A stretch of DNA of 64,000 nucleotides. It comes from Schistocerca nitens (taxonomy: Eukaryota > Arthropoda > Insecta > Orthoptera > Acrididae). The stretch spans positions 185,123,548 to 185,187,547 of the forward strand of contig NC_064618.1 in assembly GCF_023898315.1 (NCBI RefSeq), read 5' to 3'. A program made the position numbers and the translations under genes. The notes beneath the pieces are model-generated. The model was given only the letters and a program-made list of their open reading frames with translations, made no database searches and was not told where the DNA came from. This document shows positions 20,851 to 33,400 of the stretch, piece after piece. The stretch's first letter is position 1, and every line of letters begins with the position of its first letter.

Positions 20851-21736
20851 TCCGAACGACAACACACGTCATTCAGGGTTGCTCATGATTTTGTGTCTCT
20901 CCCCCAACTGATTCTTACTCGCGAGTGCCAGAAAGTCGAGACACGACTGTAAGACAATTACTCTTATCTATTATAGGATGTAATCTAATAAGTATATTGT
21001 ACAGTTCAGAGCGCGGAAAGAAAAATAGGGATGAATTACAAGGCCGATGATGCCAGCAGAGGAAAATGAACTTAATGAGTACAAGGTAAGCGTGAAATGG
21101 CACTATTAAATTAAAAGTTACTATAATAGACTGACTGAGAATTTGGTTATTGGCAGTTTAATCCGAGAAGAGAAGTGAGTAAAGTAACACGGGAAAAGAC
21201 CAATAATTACAGTGCTATTGTTAAAGACAGATAGAAGATACATGGGCAAAGCAAAAGTAGTTAGTGGTAGCAGTACTTAAAATAAGTAATAGCTACAGTT
21301 AAGTGTAACGTAAGAACGGTAGGTGAACGTACAAATAAAATATAATTACAGAGTAAATACCTTTACGAGACAGACATTTCAGATTTTCTTTTCCCTACGA
21401 TGCTGGAATTTCTGACACTTCACACTCAGAATCGCAGACAGGTAAACAGGTCCTACATTCCCGCGCTGCATCGAAAGGCCTTCGCTGGTAGAGAAGGAGA
21501 GACCACAGCTGTAATCAGCATCGAAAACTCTCAGGCGCTGGAACGGTAGGTGAAATGAGCCCACTCGACAAAAAGGTAGTCTGCCCAGTGCACACTAGCA
21601 GATGAATCATAGCACCTACACAGATGGGGAAGCGATCGAGTCACGTGCTTATTCCATGCGGCAGTGCCTCTCCGTCGGTGTCAGTCAGTAACAGTCAGTG
21701 AGATATTTAGGTTTCAAGCCGACATTGTATGTGAAC
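20851..21736. other. No recognisable feature
   Basis: No open frame of meaning and no repeat recognised. Confidence 0.4.
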
Positions 21737-21850
21737 ATGGATAAATATAAGGACATGACAGAACGGCAAGAAGGGGCAATAGTGTTTGGCTGTGGCCAAG
21801 GACATGCGCTATGTAAAATTTCGGAATTTATTGGTATTTCATGGCGGACT
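21737..21850 (+). pseudogene. Possible Tc1-like HTH fragment
   Basis: The frame from the ATG at 21737 reads MTERQEGAIVFGCGQG then KISEFIGISWRTVQPF before breaking. This resembles the first helix-turn-helix of Tc1-like transposases (a ...ERG-I-G... helix, then ...GVS..TV...). It is only about 35 residues long, with no catalytic part and no termini, so the call is tentative. Confidence 0.4.
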
Positions 21851-22025
21851 GTTCAACCTTTTGGACTCACGTCCTAAGTGAATCAAGTCCGGTGGCGGAA
21901 TTGCACGATATTAAATGGTGCTTGTAAAGATATCTCTGGGAGTGATTAACAAGTTATCCAGTGAGCTTATATTCTGCAGCCACGAGGTTGAGTCCATTCG
22001 CCGCAAACAGTGTTTGGGAGGAGGA

Positions 22026-22253
22026 GTGTGTGTGTGTGTGTGGGTTCAAAATGATTCAAATGGCTCTGAGCACTATGGGACTCAAACGCTGAGGTCATAA
22101 GTCCCCTAGAACTTAGAACTACTTAAACCTAACTAACCTAAGGACAACACTCACATCCATGCCCGAGGCAGGATTCGAAACTGCGACCGTAGCGGTCGCG
22201 CGGCTCCAGACTGTAGCCCCAGAACCGCTGGGCCACCAGCGGCCGGCGTGTGT

Positions 22254-22284
<31 letters not shown>

Positions 22285-22285
22285 G
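22026..22285. repeat. (GT)n/(G)n microsatellite split by a SINE
   Basis: GT runs at 22026-22042 and 22247-22267 flank a SINE-A copy, and an 18-nt G run (22268-22285) follows. The two GT runs probably are, or include, the SINE target duplication. Confidence 0.8.
22043..22246 (-). mobile_element. SINE-A, full length, minus orientation
   Basis: Reads ttcaaatggctctgagcac to ccaccagcggccggc. It has the reverse B-box (ggattcgaaactgcg, one change) and the complete tRNA-like head. It is inserted in a GT microsatellite. Confidence 0.9.
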
Positions 22286-22985
22286 AGAAGGATGTGTGAC
22301 CCTTGGAAAACGCTGCCATCGTCGACTACCTAGTGGCTGCTTATAATAGTAGTTCATATTCGTTTTCAGGGTGGATCGTCAAAAGAAAGCACACAATTAT
22401 AGCCTGCATTGTTGGACCATGACCTGATCTAGAAGTAAGGAACACGTTTTACACTCGTGAATTACGACATCGATATGCGCCGGAGATCTCCTCTACCAAA
22501 TTCAACATGGATTCCACAAACACAGAGCTGGGAAAGTAACTGAGAGGATATCCCAAGGGAGAGAATTATGGCTGTTACTTTTTCAAATATACAAAAATTA
22601 TTTGATGGATAACATCGGAAACTCCTTGAGACTGTTCGTGGACTACTTGTTGTTTACAGGGAGGTTGCAGCACCATAGCACTAGCGAAATACACGAAGAC
22701 GTTTGTTATTAGGAAGAATCTACCAACATAGAAATTCTTCCGACATTCGCCACCTGAAGTGAGTATGACAACACGTTGTATTTAGAGAAAGTAAAGCTCA
22801 CATGGATTCTTACCAACAGTCGTTCTTTCCACCCAAGAAACATGGATGGAAAACAGATGGCGGAAACGAAACTGGTATCAGAAGTACCGCTCATCACACA
22901 TCACTTATAGAATGCAGATTTAAACAAACGAAAATTTGTACAGGTCTTAGCGTGGGGAAACATTTAAAAACATTTAAGTAACTTT
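22286..22985. other. No recognisable feature
   Basis: No coding or repeat signal that I can assign. Confidence 0.4.
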
Positions 22986-22989
22986 TTAT

Positions 22990-23165
22990 TATCTACGCTA
23001 ATGATCGAAGCAGACGTAATGAATTAAAATTTGTTCTATGGCTGAGACTCGACCCCGGGTCTTCTGACTTGCTAGACAGAATTGCTAACCATAACACTAC
23101 CACAGCACGATGGTAGCCACTGCTTCACAAACTGCCGAAGCTATGTGCCTTCCCCAACACAGAGC
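22990..23165 (-). mobile_element. SINE-F, inverted copy
   Basis: On the minus strand the tRNA-like part ctgtggtagtgttatggtta (A-box region) and ggggtcgagtctcagcc (B-box) resembles a tRNA-Glu/Asp head. It is followed by acaaattttaattcatt and tcgtctgcttcgatcatta-like tail sequence. The same sequence lies on the plus strand at 23210-23308 and continues at 29322-29401, so two copies stand head to head about 45 bp apart. Confidence 0.75.
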
Positions 23166-23209
23166 CAGAGCCCTGGCAGTAGTGGCAATATATAAGGGAA
23201 AAATGAATT

Positions 23210-23308
23210 TAAGTTTGTGTTGTGGATCGCACTCAGCTTAGGTAGTTGGTGCAGCAATGTTGACCATCATACTGTGGTAGTGTAATGGTTAGTGTTTCTG
23301 ACTAGCGG
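23210..23308 (+). mobile_element. SINE-F, 5' part of the direct copy
   Basis: tttgtgttgtggatcgcact through catactgtggtagtgtaatg to gtttctgactag matches the reverse complement of the neighbouring copy. It stops in the anticodon region, where SINE-D is inserted. Its 3' part resumes 6 kb away at 29322. Confidence 0.75.
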
Positions 23309-23330
23309 CGGGCGCGGTAGCTCAGCGTGC
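23309..23330 (+). mobile_element. SINE-D, 5' piece (split by a LINE)
   Basis: cgggcgcggtagctcagcgt and gc match the head of the SINE-D at 8787. The last seven bases, agcgtgc, are repeated at 29178 as the LINE's target duplication. Confidence 0.8.
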
Positions 23331-23543
23331 CGTTCCGTTTCAGCCGCGCTCGCGAGTGGCCGCTGTTAACTGTTGCGCTGCTCTTCAGTGTTTACATCGC
23401 TGTACTTGCGTTTCGCCGAGTGCCGTCCGTCCGTTAATCTCCCTGTTCGTTCCTATTACTTGTGAACTGATCGCTCTTTCTGGTCTTGTTGCTGCTACTT
23501 GGAATTTCGGTTGTTTAACCGAAATTGCTTCGCTGGACTAACC

Positions 23544-24970
23544 ATGGCTACAAGTCTCAGGAATAATACTCTGGTATTTGCTTTTGACAAGGAATCCCGT
23601 CCTGTTCAGCCGACATCCCTGGAAACAGATGACTGAATTACACAGGTAATTGATCTAAATTCTGAATCCGTCCATACCTGGCAACTGGATCAGGAAAAAT
23701 ACTGTGTTTTTGTCAAGTTAATCAGTGCTTCGACTGTTGATGAAGTGTTACGAAAGTGGGGCTATGAAGTAGATTTTGTGCATAGAAATGGATATAAAAG
23801 TAAGGTTTCCATCTATAGAGCGGACATTCATTACAAAACCGTTCGTGTCTTGAATCTTCCCATTGAAATTGAAAATGATAAGATTAAGGAAGCTCTTTCA
23901 AACTTCGAGACGTTAAATCAATTTCAAATGAAAGATGGTCGCTTCGCTTTAAACTGCAGTGTTTTAACGGGGTCCGCTGTGTAGAGATGGACGTTAAGAC
24001 GAATATTCCGTCTCACATAACTGTTTGTGGGCATAAGGCACTAATTGTTTACACAGGTCAGGAAGCTACATGTCATATATGTAACGAAACCGGCCACTTC
24101 AGACAGGCATGTCCACGGCGAACTGTTGTTCTTAAAAGTAATTTCATACAGCGTCAGAAGCTTACCTTAAATGATCTGTTACCAAAGAATAGCCCGGAAC
24201 AACTGGTTGAGGATGTTGACGCAGCGGGCCAAGCTGATGTCTCCCTTCACGATAACAGTCAATTTCCCCCGTTAACAACAAAATGAAACCCTGTTGCCAC
24301 TACTCGTGAAACTGAAACGCAACCGAAAAAACAATCCCTGGAGATAACAGATAGTTGTTCAGAGGACGAGCTGTCTTGTCCCACTCCCTCACTTCGCAAG
24401 CAAAAACAGTGCAATGAGGGGGCAGAGGAACCTGAAGGCAAAATGCGAATGGAAACTAATGAACAGAAAAATAATACACATATGGTACCAGAAATTGAAG
24501 GGGGTGTAAGCAGCGTTAATTTGCAAGAAACAACAGGTGCAGTAGCCGATTGCAAAGATCAGAATCTATCTGTTAATAAACAAATTCATGGAGAGGTTGC
24601 AAAACTGCAGTCTCCATTTGTTTCCCTCGATCAGGAAGTGAGTGATATTAATAAAGAACGAGAAAGTGGTGGCCAAACTGAAATCATGGTCAACACCTCA
24701 GGGCAGGCGCCGGCAACCGAAATTGCGAAAGCGTCTGCTGCTGCTCCATATAAGCCGCGAAGTAAAATACCGACGCAACCAAATGAGAATGTAGCTCCTA
24801 ACCAAGGGAAGGGAAAATCCGGTAGGGCGACCCAAGCCCAAAGAATCTTCAGTCCGAAACGGTCGTACCAAGAGGAAACATCAGAAGCAGAAAAAAACGG
24901 GACAGTAACTAATAAACTCATTGAAGTGTTATTCTATGTTCAGCCCTTCGAGAAAACTGTTCCAGGTTAA
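23544..24970 (+). pseudogene. LINE ORF1 (nucleic-acid binding), disabled
   Basis: The ATG at 23544 (MATSLRNNTLVFAFDKE) opens ORF1. An in-frame TGA lies at 23634, a frameshift near 23982 and a TGA at 24284. Between the breaks the reading is continuous. A CCHC knuckle, CHICNETGHFRQAC (about 24070-24111), matches C-x2-C-x4-H-x4-C. The C-terminal third is rich in E, K, Q, S and P and ends at 24970. The part around VRVLNLPIEIENDKIKEAL looks like an RNA-recognition fold segment. In LINEs, ORF1 coats the RNA before target-primed reverse transcription. Confidence 0.85.
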
Positions 24971-25032
24971 CTGAACCCTGAACCAAAGGAAACTAAATTA
25001 GTTCATCAAAACAACTTCATAGTGACAGCACA

Positions 25033-28000
25033 ATGACGCAATCTTATTCTGTCACCACTATAAACATAAATAAAATCACGACTGGTTTGAAATTATCGGC
25101 CCTTAAGGAATTTTTGTACGAATCCGCGACTGATATTGCCCTGTTACAAGACGTTCTAATTTCGGATTTGGTAATTCCCAGTTTTGTCAGATACATATAT
25201 GTGTCTCCCGAAACAAGTTTTGTAACAGCTGTTTTGGTGAGGGAAGGGATTACAGTAAGCGAGGTGGAACTACTGGAATCCGGAAGGGGAATAGGATTAA
25301 ATATCTATGATGTGACTATCATCAACTTGTACGCTCCTTCAGGAAGTTCTCATCTAGCTGACAGGGCACGTTTCTTCAAATATGACCTGATATACTTGTT
25401 AAGGAAATCGCCAAGACAATTATTACTTGGAGGTGATTTTAATTGTGTTTTAAATCGAAAAGATCAGTTACCTAATTTTTATTTCTCAAGTGAACGAAAA
25501 CAGCTAGTTACTGGTTTAGAATTAAAGGATATATGGGAAATCAAATATCCCTCCACTGTTGAGTTCACTTATGTCACGGCAACATCACGTAGCAGGATTG
25601 ATAGACTACATATTTCTAAAAATCTTGAAACTTCCGTGACAAAAGTAGAAACCATTCCTACGTACTTTTCAGACCATTCAAGTGTCTTAGCTTGCATAAA
25701 TCTAATAAGACAGCCGGTTCGCCGATTCAAGAATCAGTGGAATTCTAACACTTCCTTGTTAGTAAATAATGATTTAGAAGATCTGATTAAAGAAACATGG
25801 GCAATATGCCTGCGAGCGCTTAGTAGATATGCCACTGCTATTGACTGGTGGGTTAAAATGGCAAAGCCAAAGTTGAGGGAAGTTCTTATTCAATACAATG
25901 CCCAGAGCGCAAGGGAAATGAAATGCACTATAGAGTATTACTACTCCGTTTTGAGAGATCTATATGATCAAGTCTCTGCAGGTTCCTCACTTCGGATAGC
26001 AGACATCAAAAAAGTCAAAGCCAAGTTACTTAATATCAAGAGAAGTCAAATGGAAGGGTTAACACTAAAATCGAAGGCAAATTCGGAGTCAGGAGGTGAA
26101 GCTACATCCCTATATCATTTAGTGAAGCATACGAAAAACGGGAGAAGGACTTTTATTGTTGAAATTCGAACAAAACGCGGTACGATTCTCAGAACCTAGC
26201 AGGATATCATGGACGAGATGTATCGCTATTATTGCGAGCTATATTCTGTACATCAAAGTAGTGATGCTTCCTTGGAAGAGTTCCTTGACATCCTAGCCCC
26301 ACAGCTGACACAAGATGACAACGAAAATTCTATCGAGGTGGTCAGTGAAGAACACGTGTATGAGACTCTGTACGCCTCACCACCAAAAAAATCCCCCGGA
26401 CCGGATGGTCTGCCAGGAGAGTTTTACATGCGTTACTGGCGAATAGTAGGTGCGAAAATCACGGACATTGTAAATGATTCCGGCTGAGTTTAAGGAGAGT
26501 AAATTTGTTCTGGTGCCAAAAAATAATGGAAACAAAGATTTAAATAATTTTCGTCCAATTGCACTGCTGAATTCGGATTATAAATTAATAGCTAGAATAA
26601 TAAACAAGAGAATTTCATGCCTTACAGATAAAATTATTAGTCAACATCAGAACTGTGCGCAAGGCAGAACCATTTTTCAAAATCTAGCGGAATTCAGGGA
26701 TATCATTGCAATAACTTCTGTAACAAACATAAAGTGTGCTTTATTGCCTTTAGATTTTTATAAAGCGTTAGATGTAGTAAATCATGAATATCTTCTACAG
26801 ATATTGAAGAAAATAGGTTTCAACGATATGGTCATACAGTTGATTAAGAACATAGCAACGGGAATAAATGCTAAAATAGCGGTGAATTGTCAACAATCCA
26901 GGCCGATGCAAATACAACGAGGTGTTCCTCAAGGAAGTCCTCTATCCATGTCGCTCTTCGCCATTTCGCTGGAACCTTTCCTCCGACATGTCCATGCTAG
27001 ATTAAAAGGCTTAACATTATCAGAAAATAAAACAGTTATAAGAGCCTATGCTGACGATATAGGGGTCATTGTAAGGAATAATGACGAGGTAACCACGCTA
27101 GCAACAGTGATTGATTCGTGATGTAGAGCATCTGGATCCAATGCAAACGAAAAAAAAGTAAGATGTTACATCTCAGTGTTATTGATAATATCACCGTCGA
27201 GTGGGCAAAATTAGTCCGACAACATATAACACTTGGGATAACCCTGACAGCAGCCCTATGAAAATGACGGCTTTAAATTGGAAAGTTGCAGCAGATAAAG
27301 TGCAAGGAGTCGTTGTAGAGAATTTAACTCGATATATGAACCAAGTTCAAAGAACACAGTATATCAACTCATGCATCCTTGCTAAGGCTTATTATACTGC
27401 CCAGCTGTTTCCAATACCGAGAAAGATAGCGAGGAGAATAATGTCCAAAATGACCAACTTTTTGTGGAGAGGTGAAGCGTTCAGAGTACCTGCTAAAGTA
27501 GCCACTTTAGATCCTAAAAATGGGGGACTAGGATTAACTGATATAACGGATAAAGCCTCTGCTCTTTTTACCAAAGGCAAGTTAATTTAATAAGACACTC
27601 GCGAGAAAGCGTAACCAGCCAACTTTTCGAGATCATTAAACTGCCAGGCCTGCTTCCCCCGATTGACGTGCCGAATATCAACAGTCGCTTACAGCACTTG
27701 AGGATTTTCTATGTTGAGTTTAGTTATGTCAGTGTCGAACTCAGGCAGTCCCGACACTTAACATCGAGAGCAATTATGCGGGAACGAAAGAAAAGCGAAG
27801 GAAGGAACAAAATAGAACGACAGTTTCCAAACATTGAGTGGACTGGGATTTGGAAAAACATTAGTTCTAATGTGCTCACGTCTAATATAAAAACGTCATG
27901 GTACAAGACTGTGAACTACATAGTTAGCACCAATGAAAGACTGCACGCAATCGCACTCTGTGAAACAAATTTATGTCAACAATGCCATCTAGTTGACACA

Positions 28001-28336
28001 GTAATTCATAGACATACTTGAAGTGGTCACATGAATAGTTGGAAATGGATCCGGGAGCAAATAGCTCTGATTACAAGAACATCCCCTGAGTATATATCGC
28101 TGTCATTCATACACAGGCCTGCAGCACGCTATTTCCCAGAAGCAAAAAATAACGCTCTGTACTGGTTGCTGGGAAATTTTGTTAACTACGTCCTTAACAA
28201 ATTAGGATCCGATAGCATCATAGAGTTCAAGGTACACATGCTGTGTGAGTTCCACAAAATTAGAAGGTATTGGAATGACAAGAAAAAGTTCGGCAATATG
28301 TTAAAAATTGTATTTGAAAGAATGGGCATTGGTTAA
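25033..28336 (+). pseudogene. LINE ORF2 (endonuclease and reverse transcriptase), disabled
   Basis: The ATG is at 25033. The APE-type endonuclease covers about residues 1-220: NININ-like start, LLQD, NLYAPSG, GGDFN, SRIDRLHIS and FSDHSS. The E of the usual LQE motif reads D. A TAG at 26197 and a frameshift near 26480 precede the RT: FRPIALLNSDYKLIARIIN, the motif A region LPLDFYKALD, the VPQGSPLSMSLF box and AYADDIGVIV with the catalytic DD kept (about 27046-27075). Another break falls at 27119, and the C-terminal domain lies in pieces to 28336 with a TGA at 28019. No intact ORF2 protein can be made. Confidence 0.9.
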
Positions 28337-29177
28337 TATAAAAAAGAAGACTGTGTTGACAGTGATGTATTGTAGTTACCTTATGGATACTATTTAAGAT
28401 TTTACAGTATATTTATGATGTGTGATTTTTCCACTTCAGAGAGTAGTATTTGAAATTTATAAGGTAATGTACAGAACTTATGTGACATTGAGATTGTGTG
28501 TCTAATAGTGTCAAAACGCAAAACATTAAAGGTGCATTATTGGCTTATAGTAGAAATTTGGAAATAGGAAGTTTTTATAGAAATGTCCTTATCGATTTGT
28601 TAAAACCATAAGATTCTATCTGATAAATGTAATATTCAATGGCTGGCACATTGCCCTGTTCATTTTTGCACTGTGATGTGTAAGTCAGTTTCGCAGTGAA
28701 AGACTGATTATATAGATCTGATCACTTCAGATACTTAAGACTCAATTAATGTCCATAAAGTGTAGTTGGAAGACTAGTCAACTTTATTATATATCTCCTT
28801 TCCGCCATTCTCAAGTATTTCAGAAATTGTCTAATATGATTATTAAATTGTTTTATATTTAAAATTATCCCACCAACTTGTTGATATCCATCATAAACAA
28901 CTAATTATGCTTCTGTAAAGATTGGAGCTCATGTTATTCAAAGTGCAGATTTTACTTCTTCAGGTTGAAGTTTGAATGTCTTTAAAAAAAATTTCTTGAT
29001 GTTTAACTTAATTCTTTCTGGTAATTTAGTCAGTAACGCAATCTTCTGTTGTCTTTCCTTAACGTCAGCGTAATTGAAATGATCAAACCGTTTTCTTTAA
29101 ATAACTTCATGTATGTATAACTTAGTATGTATTTGGAATGTGTAACACTGTTTTTTAATAAATGTTTTTATAAAAAA
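28337..29177 (+). other. LINE 3' untranslated region
   Basis: AT-rich, non-coding, ending with aataaa (29157-29162) and taaaaaaa. The A tail directly precedes the downstream target duplication. Confidence 0.8.
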
Positions 29178-29321
29178 AGCGTGCTCGGTGAGAGTGTTCG
29201 ACGCCCTCTGTCATAAAAAAAAGTGGGTGAATGTACAAACGCTGAACTCCACAGGGTGTCATGAAACGTCCACCCGAACAAACGCAACGAACAAAACCGA
29301 ACCAAATGAAATAAAAAAAAA
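29178..29321 (+). mobile_element. SINE-D, 3' piece
   Basis: agcgtgctcggtgagagtg, ccctctgtcataaaa, gtgtcatgaaacgtcca and an A-rich end match the SINE-D at 8787. It continues the piece at 23309-23330 across the LINE. This copy is a single monomer. Confidence 0.8.
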
Positions 29322-29401
29322 GGGCAAGCAAGAAGACCTGGGTTCGAGTCCAGGCCGCAGCACAAATTTTAATTCATTTCGTCTGCTTCGATCATTATCG
29401 T
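29322..29401 (+). mobile_element. SINE-F, 3' part of the direct copy
   Basis: gcaagcaagaagacctgggt, the B-box ggttcgagtcc, then gcagcacaaattttaattca and cgtctgcttcgatcattatc. This matches the minus-strand copy at 22990-23060 and completes the piece at 23210-23308. Confidence 0.75.
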
Positions 29402-30449
29402 AGAAACTCTACATGTTGTGGATGTCCTGGAGTATATATTTATTTTCCTCACAGGGCTTCGACTCTGAAGGGTGTTATCAGATATCAATCGACTAACGTC
29501 ATCAAAGAAATATAAATTCGCGAAGAATATTGAAAACGATATCACACTGCGGGAGTGCTGTAACAGACATTGAGTAAATGTCGTGTTTCGCAATGCAATG
29601 ATAACGTATCAGATTAAGTTACAGTTAAACAGTAAACAATAGTGCGGTACTGGCCAGTAAGATAGGAGGCTGGATGAGTCTGATTGAGGGAGGCTGAATG
29701 ACACTGAGTTACAAGTTTCAAAAATTTATACGTTTATATAAATTAAAACTTTTGGAAATACGTAAATAATCGTTAAAGCTTGAACACTGTTTAGAGCATC
29801 TCTGCAACACATTTTTAGGTCTCTAGATTTTAACTGAGTTCAAGTAACGAACAGTGTAAACACAGTTATGCAACAAAATGTCTCTTAAATAGACACGAGA
29901 TCGGATGCACCAACAACTGTAAATGCAAGGGTCACATCTAATTTAACTCAACATTTAACATAAGGCTGACTGCTGTTAAATACCATGCAAGAAAGCAAAA
30001 GCCCTTTCAAAATAATCCATGAAAGTAGGGAAACCAATTTTTAAAATAAATTCGAAATGATTACGGAAAGCGACAGTTATATAACACGATTTTAAAAATA
30101 AAACATTTAAGAAACATAGCTTCCCGTTGTTAATCATCTCTATGGTCCCAAATTTGGATGCAAGATAACCTTCCTCAATGCTCAAAACTGGTCTTAGACG
30201 AACTACTCATATCATAATTTTGGCTGAGCAACAGATCGTCATCTTTGGATAACTTTTACATAAACATTAGCGATCACTCAACGATTTATATAAAACACTT
30301 CAGTATTAGACGCAAGACAAAACGACATTTTAACGTACAAATCTCCTGTTTGCTATCAGCTTAAATATTCGGTCAATACCTCCAAAATCATAAGGTTTAT
30401 AGTAGTTCATAATATGTTCTAGTCACCCACTGAATCTTGGTACTAATTC
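29402..30449. other. No recognisable domain; possible retrotransposon 3' part
   Basis: It follows the integrase remnant of the minus-strand gypsy-like element below, so it may be its decayed 3' end. I see no domain or long terminal repeat. Confidence 0.35.
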
Positions 30450-33400
30450 ACAAATAAATTCAAACAGACCCTGATTGTGAAGTCTTGCACCCAGTACCGT
30501 GCAATGAAGACTTCATTCACTGCGGCGTATGGCCTTATTAGTAATGGCCAGTTTATATATATGTAAACTGACTTGTTTAAAGCAATGACCCATAAAAGAT
30601 GGCGTTTAATCAGTTACGAAACACTGAGGTGGTCTAAACTTTCCAGAAATAGATGGAAGTTCTACCAGTTGTAATGTTGTTAGGTAGCACCTACACAAAA
30701 CGTGTATTACTAACCTTTGACCCAGGTAGAGGACCTAGAAAATCCACATAAATGTTATTAAAGACATTATCTACAGCTTGGTACTAAATGTCTTACCATT
30801 CCATTTTAGGCTTGAAACGAGACCTCCTCCTCTTGCATTACTTTTCTTCAACAGTAGTTGTCGATTTCAGTATTATTTTTCGAATTTTGGGAAGGTCAGT
30901 ATTTTCTCAGCTGCTTTTCAGTAAACTTTCATACAATTTGATACACAGTATGTCATATTTCAAGCTAAAATTTGTCAAAAGGAATTACTTTATAAAACAT
31001 TTTAGTTTCGATGTCGTAATCTATAAGTGTTAGTTCTGAACGTACAGTCAAAATTATTTTTTTATAAATTTTTGAAATGATGAATTATTTGCACTATTAT
31101 TAATTACACAATCCTGTAGCTTTACTATGGTTATTTGTGGATTCATTTAAGGAACATTACTCGAAATTAATTATGTGAGAACTATTAGGAATTCATTTGT
31201 TAAGAAACATTGTAAACACTTTGGAATATGTTATTTCCGCATAGTGTGAAGGCTGTAAGCGTGCCTTTGATGTGATCGGACGTATTTTTTTAATAATACG
31301 TGCGAACAATGTAGTTTCGCCCGTTGTTAATGTGAAAAATCAAAATACTGTATGATATACCAAAATGTGAGAAAAATCTGTGGAAAATATATTTGCATAA
31401 AAAATTGTGCAACGACAGTCTTCCAATGTATTTAGTTCAAACCAATCGTGAGGACTTGATGTTGGATTTTCAGCTTCTAGAATCAGATCCCTAGACAAAA
31501 AGAACTGGAGCCCTCTCAACACGACATGCTAAGTAAACTTGAAACATTATTGTGGTCTTCATTTCTGTCGATTCTTCATAAAGGACTTTGTTTATTAATT
31601 ACTTGGAGTGGCCATTGTTTAATGCAGACAATACATGTAAGAAGGAAGGAGGGGTAGATAATAAGCTGGATACTATTTTTTTGGGTATCATTACTTATTC
31701 CTTGAAAAACAAAACAAATTGCTAGAGAATTGTTTCATGGATGTTATAGAACATTAAATGCCTCCATACTGGTGACATATGAATATATCCATAGAGAAAT
31801 TCAATCAGTTCTTTAGGAACAACTACCTTGTATTTATTATCATCGTGGGCTTTCTGTTGTAACAGCAGACTCTACCTTCTCGCCTCTCTCCAGTTTATCT
31901 CTAACTTTCCTCAGTTATCGTGATATGGTAATTCCCTGATATCATGGATTAGCTGAGGAATCTGCGTTAACATCGGACTCACCAATGGAACCCTGTCATG
32001 ATTTTTTGTGGGCTGGTCATTTACTTGGTTAACATCGCTCTGATCTGTCGCCATATTGCGCGACTCCACCATATTATGTATCTCTAACTTCTCAACCTAT
32101 AGTACGCAGTTGAGAACATGGTTTTCATTCTCTATGATAAATTTTTAAAATTCTAAATATTGGCGAAATTTCTCCATCACAAATAAAACCACTAATGATT
32201 CTAACACAAAAATGGAACATTTCCTTTCCTAAATCACTGATATTCCTCGAGGTATATGCAATTACATTCTTGCCATTTTCTTTATCTTGAGGTAATGCTG
32301 CTACTGTTACCAGTGCCGATGTATGAGTTTGAAGGATAAATTAAACAAGTACGGTAGAGCTAACATAAGCGTTCATTCCAATGCTTGTTTAAGTGCCAGA
32401 AATGAGGCTACCTGCGAGGGACACAAAAAATCCGGCAACGTTTCCAGTGTAATTGGTCCAATAGATTTACTAAAGAAATTAGCCATATCTGAGAGTCTCA
32501 AAACTTGTTAACATTCTGTGGGGTAAGAAACTTACCTAATCACTTTTATCCCAGGATCAATTAAGTACCGTCCGTGGAAACTATATGTTTTTAAAATCTT
32601 CATGGGTGAACTGATAAAAACTGCCTTCCTTAACCGCCTAAAGGCCTCATGGGGATTTTTCTATGTGCTCTTGAATGGACCTTGCATGCATCATCAAGTC
32701 ATCAAGGTAGTGATGGGCATTGTGAAATTTAATCGCAGTAAACAGACCGTTCATTAACTGAGAGATCACATCTGTGCTTGGGAGCAACACAAGCGGATGA
32801 ATTCGAAGTAAAATCTGATCTGACCTGCCTTGCCATTACAGGCTTCGAATTTTTCCGCAACTCCGTCTCGTTATACGCTTGATTCAGGTGAAGATCGTTA
32901 AAAATATGCCCTTAGTTATGCTATCCCAAACAGGAGTGTATATTGGGCAGTGGGAAAGACGTTAATACTACCATTATGTCCAGTTTCCACAATATGATAT
33001 TCGCCATTAGGTTTCACAACCCGAAGAATCGGAGCAGCGTAAGGAGATTTAGAAGGCCGAGTTATTCCTTGTAGTAAAACTTATCGCCATTCTCCTTAAT
33101 ACCTTTACCCTAGGGGGTGATGATCTACATGGGGCCATTGGAACCATGGAATCAGCGGTCGACTTAATCCGATAATCAAACGGCTGAATGACTCCACATG
33201 CTTGCATTACAGAATCTGAGGATTCAGCACAAACTACCTTGATAGGTATTTTAACAAATTTCTCCAAATACGCTAGTTGCTTATTTAATCAATCTGCGTC
33301 CTCCACACTTTCATGTACTAAGTTTATCACAAGCAAGCGTTACCATACGTCTTGTCTTGGAACTGCTGGCAAAACTGAAACTTAAAATAAAAATTTCATT

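Larger units (their letters stand above)
23331..29177 (+). mobile_element. Tx1/L1-like LINE, near full length (5.85 kb)
   Basis: Flanked by the 7-bp duplication agcgtgc (23324-23330 and 29178-29184). It has a GC-richer 5' leader, an ORF1 with a CCHC knuckle, an ORF2 with endonuclease and reverse transcriptase, an 840-bp AT-rich 3' region, aataaa at 29157-29162 and a short A tail. The exact target duplication and both ORFs suggest a full-length insertion that later decayed. RT motif wording (FRPIALLNSDYKL...GRTIFQNL...CALLPLD) fits the Tx1/L1 group better than CR1 or RTE. A related 5'-truncated copy sits at 35630-37647. Confidence 0.9.
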
